A DNA stretch of 64,000 nt from Mermis nigrescens (Eukaryota; Nematoda; Enoplea; Mermithida; Mermithidae): contig JAVLUZ010000142.1 of assembly GCA_036768485.1 (NCBI GenBank), positions 1,632,904-1,696,903 on the forward strand, in the 5' to 3' direction. This document shows, one piece after another, positions 1 to 9,005 of this stretch. Both the position numbers and the translations under genes were made by a program. Position 1 is the first letter of the stretch, and each line of letters starts with the position of its first letter. The notes under the pieces were generated by a model that was not told the DNA's origin, did no database searches, and saw nothing but the letters and a program-made list of their open reading frames with translations.

Positions 1-479
1 AATGTCAATAATGCTAATGCAGCTATGACTTATGTGTGTTTTTCTGAAAATTTAAAAATACTGGCATGTAGTGAAGCATTAACTACTGGTAATATACTAA
101 ACGCTTCTGATGATTCTCAAGCAATATTTGTGCCTTGATGTGAACAATGGTGTCTAGAATATTCGATCTTTGTTGCATCCGCATTGGTTACACCTAATCA
201 ACATGTAGTACCTGTTAGGTTACTTAACGTACACAATAAGCCAATATATTTAGAGGCGGGAGAGTCTGTTGGACAATTAGAAAGTTTAATGGATTTGAGC
301 AATTTTGAAATCCCAAAAAGCACGAAATTGTTAAATTTTGAGAAAATTTTGCATTCGGTTGAAATTGAAATAAATTTGAATGAAAAGTCGGAGCTGAAAC
401 AACTTTTGAAACAAAACCGTGACTTTTTAATTTTTCTGGAGACCAGCTTGGAAAACGATCATTGCAAAGCATAAGATAG

Positions 480-1238
480 ATGCTGGTGACAATGAGCCAG
501 TTAAGTCTAGACAATTTCAAATTCCTTATAAGCAGCGATTTCAAGTTAAAGATATTGTATTTGACATGCTTAAAGATGGAATTATTAAGCCTTCAAAAAG
601 TTCATGGTTAGCTAATATGATTTTAGTGTGTAAAGAGGGCGGATCATACAGACATGTAATAGATTATTGAGGTTCAAATAGAGTAACCGAAGCGGATGTG
701 TATCCATTACCCTTGTAGCAGGATTGTTTTGGCAGTCTAGCTGGCGCCCAGCTATTTTCTGCTCTTGGTCCATGGTCTGGTTATTGGCAAATTAATGGAT
801 CCTGCTTCTTAGAAAGAAAAAATTGCATTTACTACAGTTTTCGGTCATTTCGAATTTAATGTAATGCCTTTTGGAATTAAAAATACACCATCTGATTTTC
901 AAAGAATAATGGAAATTGTATTATCTGGTCATCAATGGCATTCTTGCTTAGTTTATATTGACAATATATTAGTATTTTCGAAGACTTTTGAAGCGCATAT
1001 AAGAGATTTAAATGACGTATTTTCAGCGCTTAGAAAAGTGAATCTGAAAATAAAGCCCAAAAAATGCTATTTTCTGCTTAAGGAAGTGCCTTACTTGAGG
1101 CACATAATTTCGAAGGAAGGGATCAAACCAGACCCAACGAAGATCAATTTGATTATTCAAACTGAAACACCTGAATCTGTGGCTAAGCTACAGAGTTTTC
1201 TCGGGAATGATTCAGTGGTTGAAGCGGTTTGTGCCTAA
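480..1238 (+). pseudogene. Reverse transcriptase remnant (gypsy)
   Basis: The 5' part reads as an RT finger region with several stops (for example near 667 and 716). From 864 to 1238 an open stretch carries the palm and thumb: a LVYIDNILVFSKT motif, then KPKKCYFL and YLRHIISKEGIKPDP. The usual catalytic YxDD box is YIDN here, so the second aspartate is lost. Together with the upstream stops this says the copy is inactive. Confidence 0.85.
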
Positions 1239-1366
1239 TTTAGCATAAAAGGTAAGTATTTTGTAGAAATTGACGAGTAAAAGGAAAATCTTATTTGAAA
1301 CAAAAATCATACAAAAGCGTTCAAAATGGTTTAGCGAGCATTTGATAACCCTCCAACTTTGAATTT

Positions 1367-1740
1367 TTGATTTCCGAAAATGATGCTAATTTTGTACTTT
1401 CTACTGATACGAGTAATGAAGCATTAGGAGCGATCCTGAGTCAATTGTGTGGTAGCGAATCTTGGATTATAGCGTATGCATCACATGTATCAAATGTACA
1501 CGAGAAAAATTATTCTGTTATTGAAAAGAAAGCTCTATCTTATGGAGCGCCAAACATTTTTGGCGATATCTCTATGGCACACACTTTATAGTAGAGACGG
1601 ATCATAAACCCTTAAATGGTTATTTAACTTAAAAGATCAAAGTGGGAGATTAATGCGTTAGGCTCTTAAGCTTAAAAAACTTGATTTCGAAATCAGACAC
1701 GTTTCTGGAAAAGGAAATGGTGGATCAGATTGGCTTTCAA
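1367..1740 (+). pseudogene. RNase H remnant of the same pol
   Basis: An open stretch contains the STDTSNEALGAILSQ motif of gypsy RNase H domains (the D of the usual TDAS box is kept), followed by IAYASHV and NYSVIEKKAL. After a stop at about 1590 the frame changes and the end of the domain (FEIRHVSGKGN, then SDWLSR-like residues) is still readable to about 1750. Confidence 0.75.
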
Positions 1741-1997
1741 GAAGTTTTAATGTTTAACCAATTTTGCTAAATTTTCCAGAAAAGAATTTACAAAAAGATG
1801 CGGAAAAAACAAATGTATTATAGAAATTAGAGAACAACTTGAATCTCACAACCGCCCATCAGAAATCAAGAACGAGTTTGACATTTTTAATCGCATTCTG
1901 GTTCGCAGTTATTGACCTAAGCAAAGTGGTCACATGATATAGCAGACTGTAGTGCCCAAAATGTGGATACTGGTCATCATGCAAGAAGTACATGACT

Positions 1998-2650
1998 CGG
2001 AATTTGGAGCTCATTTTGGCATAGCTAGGATGGTTGGAAGCATAATCAAGCATTATTGGTGGCCACCATTGTTGAGAGACGTCGGAAATTAGTGTAAGGC
2101 ATGTAAAATTTGCACCAAGCGTAATTCCGCTATACCTCCTTTGCAAAATATTCCGGTAGAAGGGTCGTAGGATAGAATAGCTGTAGATTGTGCTGATTAT
2201 TCTTTGTAAAAAAACGGAAATTGATACATTATTGTTTTCATAGATTATTTGACAAAATGGGCTGATGCTTTCCCCATTCCTGATCTAAAAGCTGTAACGC
2301 TTGTCAAAATTTTTCTACGTTAAATAGTGTGACAATATGGTGCGCCTAGAGAGTTACTCTCAGACCAAGGTAGTAATTTTACATTTGATTATTGAACGAA
2401 GTGTGTGATCTTCTTAAAATTCATAAGGTGTTTACAACCGCCTATCATCCACAAACAGATGGTTTAGTTGAGCGCGTGAATAGAATGTTATCTAATGCAC
2501 TGTCTACTCTTGTATTTTGTTATCCAGCACATTGGGATTGTTATGTACATTTTGTTCTGTTTGCTTATTGTGCTTGTTGCCAAGAGTCAACCGGCATTCC
2601 ATTATTCATGCTTATGTTTGGGAGAGAAGCATGTTTATCCTATTGAGCTT
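1998..2650 (+). pseudogene. Integrase remnant of the same pol
   Basis: The HHCC zinc region is readable around 1998-2130 (AHFGIARMVGSII, then CKACKICTKRNS). The core follows with DRIAVDC, VFIDYLTKWADAFPIPD, QYGAPRELLSDQGSNFT and, in another frame at 2392-2646, TAYHPQTDGLVERVNRML. At least four stops or frame changes interrupt it. The usual C-terminal GPY/F region is missing: a PWWP domain follows within about 120 bases. Confidence 0.85.
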
Positions 2651-2665
2651 TGAACTACTCCAGCA

Positions 2666-3034
2666 TTGCGTTTTTCAGCACTTATTGCTGATAATTGTGT
2701 TAAACGTCTTGTTCACGTAAATTGTTTAAAATTATCTGACAATATCCATAAATTCGACCAAAAATGGCAAAAAACTGAAGAAATAGTTTTTGCAAAAGTA
2801 AAAGGTTATCCATTTTGGCCAGCAAAAGTCTGTGAATTTTCAGAAATTCCTGCTAAATTGAATCTGCGCGATTATGATCGAATCCCAGTTTATCTTTACC
2901 TTAAAAATAAATACGCCATATGTGAATCTAACAATGTCTTGTCTTTTAAAGATAATATATTATTTTTTTCTGAATGTCAAATCAAGGGATTTTTGATGGC
3001 ATGTGAAATGGCTTGGATGGACTTAGAGGCCTGA
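2666..3034 (+). CDS. PWWP-domain ORF (exon or captured domain)
   Basis: Open frame of 122 codons, closed by TGA. Residues from about 34 form a PWWP chromatin-reader domain: EEIVFAKVKGYPFWPAKV is the canonical first strand and WP box, a five-stranded barrel region follows, and the terminal helix is IKGFLMACEMAW-like. PWWP domains bind methylated histone H3 tails and DNA. The domain is complete at about 90 residues and uninterrupted, although it directly follows a badly decayed integrase. It may be a host exon, a pseudogene piece or a targeting domain captured by the retroelement. No ATG with good context was identified and no splice site was proven. Confidence 0.7.
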   Translation: MRFSALIADNCVKRLVHVNCLKLSDNIHKFDQKWQKTEEIVFAKVKGYPFWPAKVCEFSEIPAKLNLRDYDRIPVYLYLKNKYAICESNNVLSFKDNILFFSECQIKGFLMACEMAWMDLEA

Positions 3035-3455
3035 AAGGTAGATAGATGCTGGAATAAGTCAATCAGACTTAAACATGTGTTAGCATAATAAATACGTGTG
3101 CAACATTGCAATTAATCATTATATTAAATTAGAGTGTTAAACTCTGTTAATCTTTTACTTATGCATTAATCGAATGGGAATTATTCAAAATTTTTAATTA
3201 CGAGTGTTAAACTCTAATTAATTGTAAATAAGTGGAAGCTCAAAGTGTGAAGCTTAGTATTTATTTAAATGCCTTATATTTCTCGCATTTTTGCTCATGT
3301 TTCTGCTTTGCCATAGATAATAGTTTTATGCTATTTTTGTAGATGCATTTAGTCTCAAAAATTGCAAGGCGTTTAATAGGGCGTTTTGTTGTCAACTGTT
3401 AGAAGTGTGAGAGGTAGAGCCAGTTGGTTTGTCAGTGGTGGCGGACTAATTGTGA

Positions 3456-4126
3456 AAACCAATTCGAGCAAATTGGCCAGTTGTCCTGGGATTGGACTGC
3501 GAGTTCATTGGTGGAAGCACGCTGTATGCTCTTTGGCGTGTGAGCCAACGTTTTTTTTGTTCAACGACAATTGATGGGACATCAAAAGGCGGTTTTGCTC
3601 ATTTGCTGCAATTGTCACAACTCAACAGAGCCATTTATTTATTTGACCTGCCAAATTTTTGTAGCGTTTTCTATCAGCATTGATTAAGCTGCTGAATGAT
3701 TGTGTGGGGCAAGCCGTACAAAACAATGTTTTGCTGCTTAAGTGTGCATTCAAGGTGTGTGCTTTGTCTGAGGACGCAAAGTGGTGTGATATATTGAAGC
3801 AGTACAAAATGCGCGAGCGTAATAAGCAGCTGGAATGGTACAATTTTGTTAGCAGTCATAAGCGGAGATTGGCGTCTTTTGTGGAAAACGGTTTTGGGTT
3901 GACTATCAGCAAAGACGAGCAAGAGTATAGACAATTTTGGAATTGCCAATTCGAAAAATTCTCATATAGCATAAAATTGTATGCAGCTTGGGATGCTTTG
4001 GCAGCAGTGGACATAGGAATTTTATGGTCTAAGAAGAAGTTTTGGTCATCAAAGACGCCAGTGTACAACATAGGAGGCGTTTTGACAGTTAAGATGGGAG
4101 AGATCCCTCTTACGGCATGCAGCTAG
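3456..4126 (+). pseudogene. DEDDy 3'-5' exonuclease domain, frame-broken
   Basis: Two open stretches together carry all signature residues of the DnaQ-like/DNA_pol_A_exo1 fold. Exo I is VLGLDCEF (D at 3495, E at 3501) in frame 3, followed by LLQLS...YLFDLP. After a frame break at about 3650-3680, Exo II is KVCALSEDAKW (D at 3773). Exo III is LYAAWDAL (Y at 3980, D at 3992) in frame 2. Spacing of about 93 and 73 residues fits the EXD2/WRN/MUT-7 type group. Such enzymes trim DNA or RNA 3' ends. The break could be a mutation or a short unrecognised intron, so I call it a likely pseudogene. It ends 600 bases before a PPT-like tract. Confidence 0.6.
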
Positions 4127-6321
4127 GCAAATAAAGACAAAGTGGTCGTAATAAGCAATTTGAGGATAGTTACTGCAGTAGCAATGGTCGATCCATCTAC
4201 TTCTATATTGCAAGTGGTCAGTCTACCTGACAGAGTTTGTTGACGCATTAGAAATGGATGTCCATATTTTTTGTCAATTTCGGTGAAAAACTTATCATTA
4301 TGGGATGGCCTAACCAGATGGCGAATTTTTTTCTGAGGAAAAGAGCGCATCCTATTGTGAAACATGCAGGAAACATCATTTTGCGTTGGCGCAATTTCTG
4401 AATTATTGCATGCATTTGGTTGTCAATATGCATAGGAGCCCTTGTTCACAAAACATCTTCGTAAAGGCAACACATGTGGTTGGCGTTCGACCTTTGACAT
4501 TTGGGAAAGCGTTCAGTATAGCTCATCCGGAGTCTATGGCCCAAAAATGCAAGCATCATCATCAATATTTAGCAATGACTTGAAACGCAATCAAAAATTA
4601 AAACGATTTGAGAGGACGTTTTCAGGATAGTTGGCGCTAAAGACTGATGCTGTGAATACAGTGATTTTGTAAATAATTATAGACATTGCAGGTGTTAAAT
4701 CTCATTTAGGTGTAAACAAACACCGTAGATGGAATCTGTTAAGGGTGGAGGGATATAACGGAATTTTCATATATCAGAATCTTGGATTTTCATTTTCCTG
4801 TTAAGACCACAAAGCACAAATCTTTATGAGCGGTTCAATTTTGATCCTATGCAAATCTTGATTTTGTTGATTAAAAATAAATTGTTAACTAACCATGCAA
4901 ATCTGGACATTGCCTATCTACATACAAATTCCTGTGATTTTTGGATGATTTGCTGCCGGGTTTCTTGTGCTGTATAATCATGTGGTAAAGGATATAAAGT
5001 GAGTTGCAGTCTTCATCATTGAGCCATTTTTCTTTACATATTAATATGCTGGGCTAGAAATATTTTATTCACATTACATACCCATAATTAGCGTTGGTCA
5101 ATGGATGGACAGACGGACTACCTATTATAGTGTGTCTCACTGTTAAATTTATTATTCATAGTGTAGCAGTAGCCATTTTCTGTTTATTGTATTTAAACAA
5201 ATTACAAGTAGCCAATGGCTGCCGTATCAACACACTAGAATCATGGTGGGATGCAGGGGTCCGGTTGGGACTAGCTATTTTAGGTGTTAAGCCTGTACTT
5301 AGATTAAATTAAGTGGCCATGTAGCTGGTGATTTTTAGCTATTACATGTTTCTGATTTTTGCTAGAGATTTTGGAATACGCCACAGACAGACCCATCTCA
5401 GGTGAGGCAATGCCTCCATCCCTCTTTTACATGTATAGCTGATTGATTTCATAGTGGTTCAAGCTTTTGCTACTTAAAAAGATTGCTCTGCTGTCTACTT
5501 AAAATGCATTTGTTTCCAGAGCAATGGTTACTTTGTGAGATATGTTTTTAATGAACTGTCATAAGTCCAGTAAGTGTTATCACTGCTCAGCTTCACGATT
5601 GTAAGCATATCCGTTTGAAAATAGCTTTCTTTTTCCGCGCACAGTCAAGTAAAATTCGGCCATTTAGCAACAGGTCAACCAAATCATGAAAAATAGCAAC
5701 CATAAGTCTCCTGATATTTAAACGGTAAATGATTTTGACCATTGTGACATAATGACCGAAATTAACCCATTTTTACCTCTTGTTTTCTCTACTGCACTCC
5801 CTTTGTGTAATTGCTACTTAGGATTATGTACACACGATACCTACTATTTAGTATCCTACCAATTGACCTATACAACATATTGTCTTTCTATGAATTGTCA
5901 TCCTATTAGTTGTCCTACTAATTGTTCTCCTACCAATTGTTCGGATTCCTCTACTTATGCATCTCATGAATAAAACTTACTTCTCTCTAGTCTTGTGCCT
6001 TAAATTTGATTATGAGAGATTTCATAGGAATTATACACATATCTATTTTAAATTGGATTAATGCTATAGAAATTCGCAGTTACCTTTCTTTGACCAATAC
6101 GTTTTAGAGCGTAGTAAACCCCAGATTTACAGGTGCAGTACGCTAAGTTTGGAGAACTGGGCTTGATAATATTCGTCTGTCTAAAAAGGACAGGCTTGTC
6201 TTGCTTACAATGAGTATGATATGTCTGAGAATAATCTTGTTATCTACATTTAGGTACATTTTCTCATGCTTTGCATCTTTTTCAAGCTCATTAAATTCCC
6301 CATCTAAGGTTTTGCACTGTG
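4127..6321. other. No convincing gene; possible end of old retroelement
   Basis: Short open frames occur (for example 5752-5973 with a repetitive Thr-Asn-Cys tail) but none shows family motifs. Some reading continuity after 4126 may be the decayed end of the exonuclease gene. A polypurine tract is described separately at 4741. The rest is AT-rich sequence without clear structure. Confidence 0.4.
4741..4753 (+). other. Polypurine-tract-like site before TATAACGG
   Basis: AAGGGTGGAGGGA directly precedes TATAACGGAA. This resembles the polypurine tract and LTR start of gypsy elements (often TGTAACG). If real, it is the 3' end of the internal region of the old element at 1-2650 and places the PWWP and exonuclease remnants inside that element. 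No second LTR copy is in the window to confirm it. Confidence 0.3.
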
Positions 6322-6534
6322 CATTTGTCAGGGCGGCGGCAACATCAAAGAGACAAAGAATTTGGAAAAAAGTTATTTTTAGGTACTATATTTAGAAATC
6401 ACGAAAATGCTTCATGTTCTGATAACACTTTTCGAGTTAAAGCACACATTTTGTTTAAGCATCGTATTTCCGCTTTTGTCGCAAACTCTTAAATTAGATT
6501 TCCTGTCTCGCGTATCTATCTGTTAAACAAGTTG

Positions 6535-6540
6535 TATAAA
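6535..6540 (+). promoter_or_regulatory. TATA box of the 5' LTR
   Basis: TATAAATAA lies 210 bases into the LTR, preserved at 15601-15606 in the 3' LTR. Transcription would start shortly downstream, leaving the splice donor at 6688 and AATAAA at 6794 inside the transcript. Confidence 0.65.
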
Positions 6541-6687
6541 TAATTGTGACCTTAGCATTTTTGCGCACTTCTCCGTTTTTCACTTCGATTCGTCCGCTTC
6601 ACATCGTCCGAGTTTCCGTTACCGATTCGCCCCGTAACAGATTTGTAACCGTCGTCACCCTTACGTTTTCTCGTGAAGAAGTAAAAG

Positions 6688-6693
6688 GTAAGT
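6688..6693 (+). promoter_or_regulatory. Candidate splice donor in LTR leader
   Basis: GTAAGT preceded by AAAAG is a full consensus donor about 150 bases after the TATA box. Strong acceptors lie just before the env start (AG at 8772-8773 and 8831-8832). Splicing between them would give a subgenomic env RNA as in retroviruses and errantiviruses. This use is inferred. Confidence 0.45.
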
Positions 6694-6902
6694 AGATATA
6701 CTCTGTGTTGTCTTTAATTTAAATCCGCTCTATAGTGACGATCTAGGTAGCGATCCGCTATTCAACAGTGAAGTATTAGCTCATTTAATCCGCAATAAAA
6801 GCGAAGGAAATAAAGCAAGCTAAGCTTAAAGATTAATCCTCTACAGAAGAGAAGTAAACTAAGCGCTAACAAACTTTGCGTTATCTGCGTTACAGTCACA
6901 AG

Positions 6903-6915
6903 TGGCGAGACTGAA
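6903..6915 (+). other. Primer-binding site
   Basis: TGGCGAGACTGAA starts two bases after the 5' LTR and begins with TGG, the complement of a tRNA 3' CCA end. The identical 13 bases lie at the matching place in the short LTR element (52693-52705). The primer tRNA was not identified. Confidence 0.75.
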
Positions 6916-6956
6916 AAATTTAGTGAATTTTATTCTTTTTTCTGAATACTTTTTTC

Positions 6957-9005
6957 GTGTCATTTATTAATAAAGTGGCGTCTTCTCCAACTTTTGATTC
7001 ACGAGAATCGAATTCAAAAGTAACCGTCAGTCAAGAATTTCAAAATATAATTGAAAAAGCTAAGAAAAGCGTAATTAAATCCCAGAAATTAAGGATGCCT
7101 AACGCAGATGCAGCTTTTCTTGATCATACTATTAAGGATGCCTTACAATCTGTAATAGACCCGTTAACACGGAAGATTAATGCACTTGATTTGAAGATGG
7201 ACAATCTGGGAGATTTGCCCAATGATCAGGCTAGAAGGCCCCATCTCAGTGCAAACCCGTATTTATTTTTAAGGCCTCCTTCCCAGTTTTCTGGAGCGTT
7301 TAGCGAATCATTTACTGAATGGGTCGGAAAACTCGAAAAATTTCTAATTTTACAAGGCATCACTGACGAAGCTGACGAATTTAAAATTACTTTCCTGGAA
7401 TCTAATTTATCTGGAGATGCCCTAGCCTCCTATAAGCAAATTAAGCACCTGCCTAATCCCCCACAAGGTTATGCAGAAGTTGTACGTGCATTAAAATTAG
7501 AATTTCCAGACAGCCGTGATGCAGATGTTCATCAACAAATTATTTATGATAGAAAACAAAAAGTTTCTGAATCTGTTTTAGAATATTTACAAAACTTGAA
7601 AAAGCTAGCTTATGCTGCTTATCCTGATTTTGATAATGCTGCTCGCGAAAAAATTATAAAACCCATTTTTCTTAGAGGTTTATCTAATGTAATTCGAGAA
7701 GGCATAAAATATCGCGATTTTCCTAATTTAGCTGAAGCAGTTAAGGCTGCACAGTATATAGAATCACAGATTTTACGTGAAAATCTTACTGGAGCTACTG
7801 CTAATACCGCTATTTTATCTCATTCAGCAAGCATGGATAGAATTACTGAGCTAGAACAAAAAATTGATCGGCTCGTGCGCATGCAGACAGCCCAGCAAGG
7901 TCAGCGCCCGCAATACAATCGTTGGTGCACCTATTGCAAGAGAAATAACCACACGACGGCGCAGTGCCGAAAATTGCGCCCGACGCGTCAAAATGGGAGT
8001 CCGTATCAAGGACGACGCATAAACCAGGGTATGAGGAATAATATAAGCATAAATCAATCAGAGAATAATTCTATGAATGGACAAAATAATTTGCCACACT
8101 TTAATAATGCATCTCGAAGAAACTCTGATTCTTATACACGTTTTAATAGAGGTCGTGCTAACTCGGTTTTGCCAAATAGAACAAACACTAATAGTAACAA
8201 TAATGTGCAATATGATAATGCTCAATCCACATTCGATTATGATGATAATCATATAATTAATGAAGAGAATCGTGAAGAGAATAATTCGCAAATTTCGTTT
8301 ATAATTGACTTTGATGATGAAAATCTTGCACAAGCACGTAATACTATATGTTCGCATAATATTGCAGAATTTCACTGCGAATGTTGCCCGAGAAATCTCC
8401 GCACTCAGCCAAATGACAGAGCCGCATCTCCAGTGCGACAGGTGCGGCCCGCTATAGTCCAGCTCAACCCCGAAAAGGGCCGAGCAGGCTACATCGCTCA
8501 TGTTGGGGCGGAAGAGGAACCTGACACTTTGGAGCAAGCGCTACAGGCTAGCGAAATAAAGACAGAGGATGATGAAGCAGTAAAAGCGCTGCTGGACTTA
8601 GAGCTAAACATAATAGCGGTCGAGAACCAGGCGGAGCGGTCAGAAGACCCAACAGTGAAGCAAAAATTGCACAGCCATGCTGCACGCATGCGCAAGCAGT
8701 TGTACGCTCAGAGTCTCTTAATTTTAAATCTTTTTGCTCTGTTTGTGCAAAATCTTATTATATCTTTTTTCAGGAAATGCCGTTTAAAGCAAGGCTTCAT
8801 TAACGAAAGATTTATTGTGATTTTCTGCTCAGGCATCGTTATGTTGAAATTATTGAAACATAAGTCGTATACACACCTGGGCGTGGGGGGTATGCAACCC
8901 CCCAGAAACCAAAATACCCCCCCCAGAAATCAAAAATACCCCCCCCAGAATTCAATTTTTGGAGATTTTTTTCGCAATTTTTTGATGCCAATGGATAGTG
9001 TTTGA
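6957..9005 (+). CDS. gag: Gag polyprotein, read-through into interrupted env start
   Basis: The frame is open from 6927 with no upstream ATG; the first in-frame ATG is at 7095. Translated from 6957, residues about 90-280 form a retrotransposon gag/capsid region (PSQFSGAF...FTEWVGKLEKFL, then FPDSRDADVHQQII and FLRGLSNVIREGI). A CCHC zinc knuckle C-x2-C-x4-H-x4-C sits at 7926-7967 and binds RNA. An Asn-rich stretch and an acidic stretch follow. Only about 8700 onward is hydrophobic and likely belongs to env. The frame ends at a TGA (9003-9005) contributed by the inserted MITE, so the original frame ran on into env. Confidence 0.85.
   Translation: MSFINKVASSPTFDSRESNSKVTVSQEFQNIIEKAKKSVIKSQKLRMPNADAAFLDHTIKDALQSVIDPLTRKINALDLKMDNLGDLPNDQARRPHLSANPYLFLRPPSQFSGAFSESFTEWVGKLEKFLILQGITDEADEFKITFLESNLSGDALASYKQIKHLPNPPQGYAEVVRALKLEFPDSRDADVHQQIIYDRKQKVSESVLEYLQNLKKLAYAAYPDFDNAAREKIIKPIFLRGLSNVIREGIKYRDFPNLAEAVKAAQYIESQILRENLTGATANTAILSHSASMDRITELEQKIDRLVRMQTAQQGQRPQYNRWCTYCKRNNHTTAQCRKLRPTRQNGSPYQGRRINQGMRNNISINQSENNSMNGQNNLPHFNNASRRNSDSYTRFNRGRANSVLPNRTNTNSNNNVQYDNAQSTFDYDDNHIINEENREENNSQISFIIDFDDENLAQARNTICSHNIAEFHCECCPRNLRTQPNDRAASPVRQVRPAIVQLNPEKGRAGYIAHVGAEEEPDTLEQALQASEIKTEDDEAVKALLDLELNIIAVENQAERSEDPTVKQKLHSHAARMRKQLYAQSLLILNLFALFVQNLIISFFRKCRLKQGFINERFIVIFCSGIVMLKLLKHKSYTHLGVGGMQPPRNQNTPPRNQKYPPQNSIFGDFFRNFLMPMDSV
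8831..8832 (+). promoter_or_regulatory. Candidate splice acceptor before env start codon
   Basis: A pyrimidine-rich run TGATTTTCTGCTCAG ends here, and the first ATG after it is at 8841, in the env frame. A second strong acceptor (TATATCTTTTTTCAG) ends at 8773. Both would pair with the LTR donor at 6688. Confidence 0.45.

Larger units (their letters stand above)
1..2650 (+). mobile_element. Decayed Ty3/gypsy retroelement pol (5' end outside window)
   Basis: Successive pieces of a gypsy pol appear in the right order but with many stops and frame changes. They are a protease-RT linker (184-474), RT (about 480-1240), RNase H (about 1366-1740), the integrase zinc region (about 1998-2130) and the integrase core (about 2170-2646). 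No LTR is visible and the left end is cut by the window. The density of stops shows a much older insertion than the element at 6326-15966. The remnant may extend to a purine tract at 4741, which would put the PWWP and exonuclease remnants inside it; this is inference. Confidence 0.85.
6326..6900 (+). repeat. 5' LTR (575 bp)
   Basis: It begins TGTCAGGGCGGCGG and ends TACAGTCACA. It contains a TATA box (TATAAA 6535-6540), a consensus splice donor (AAAAG then GTAAGT at 6688) and a polyadenylation signal AATAAA (6794-6799). It is aligned without gaps to 15392-15966, with five differences, all transitions. Confidence 0.97.

Noticed and set aside
5752..5973. 73-codon frame with a cysteine-rich tail
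   Set aside because: The tail comes from a short CCTACTAATTGT-type repeat; no signal peptide cleavage pattern or homology could be argued.
8058..8537. 159-codon minus-strand open frame inside gag
   Set aside because: It mirrors the Asn-rich gag codons and has no family motif.
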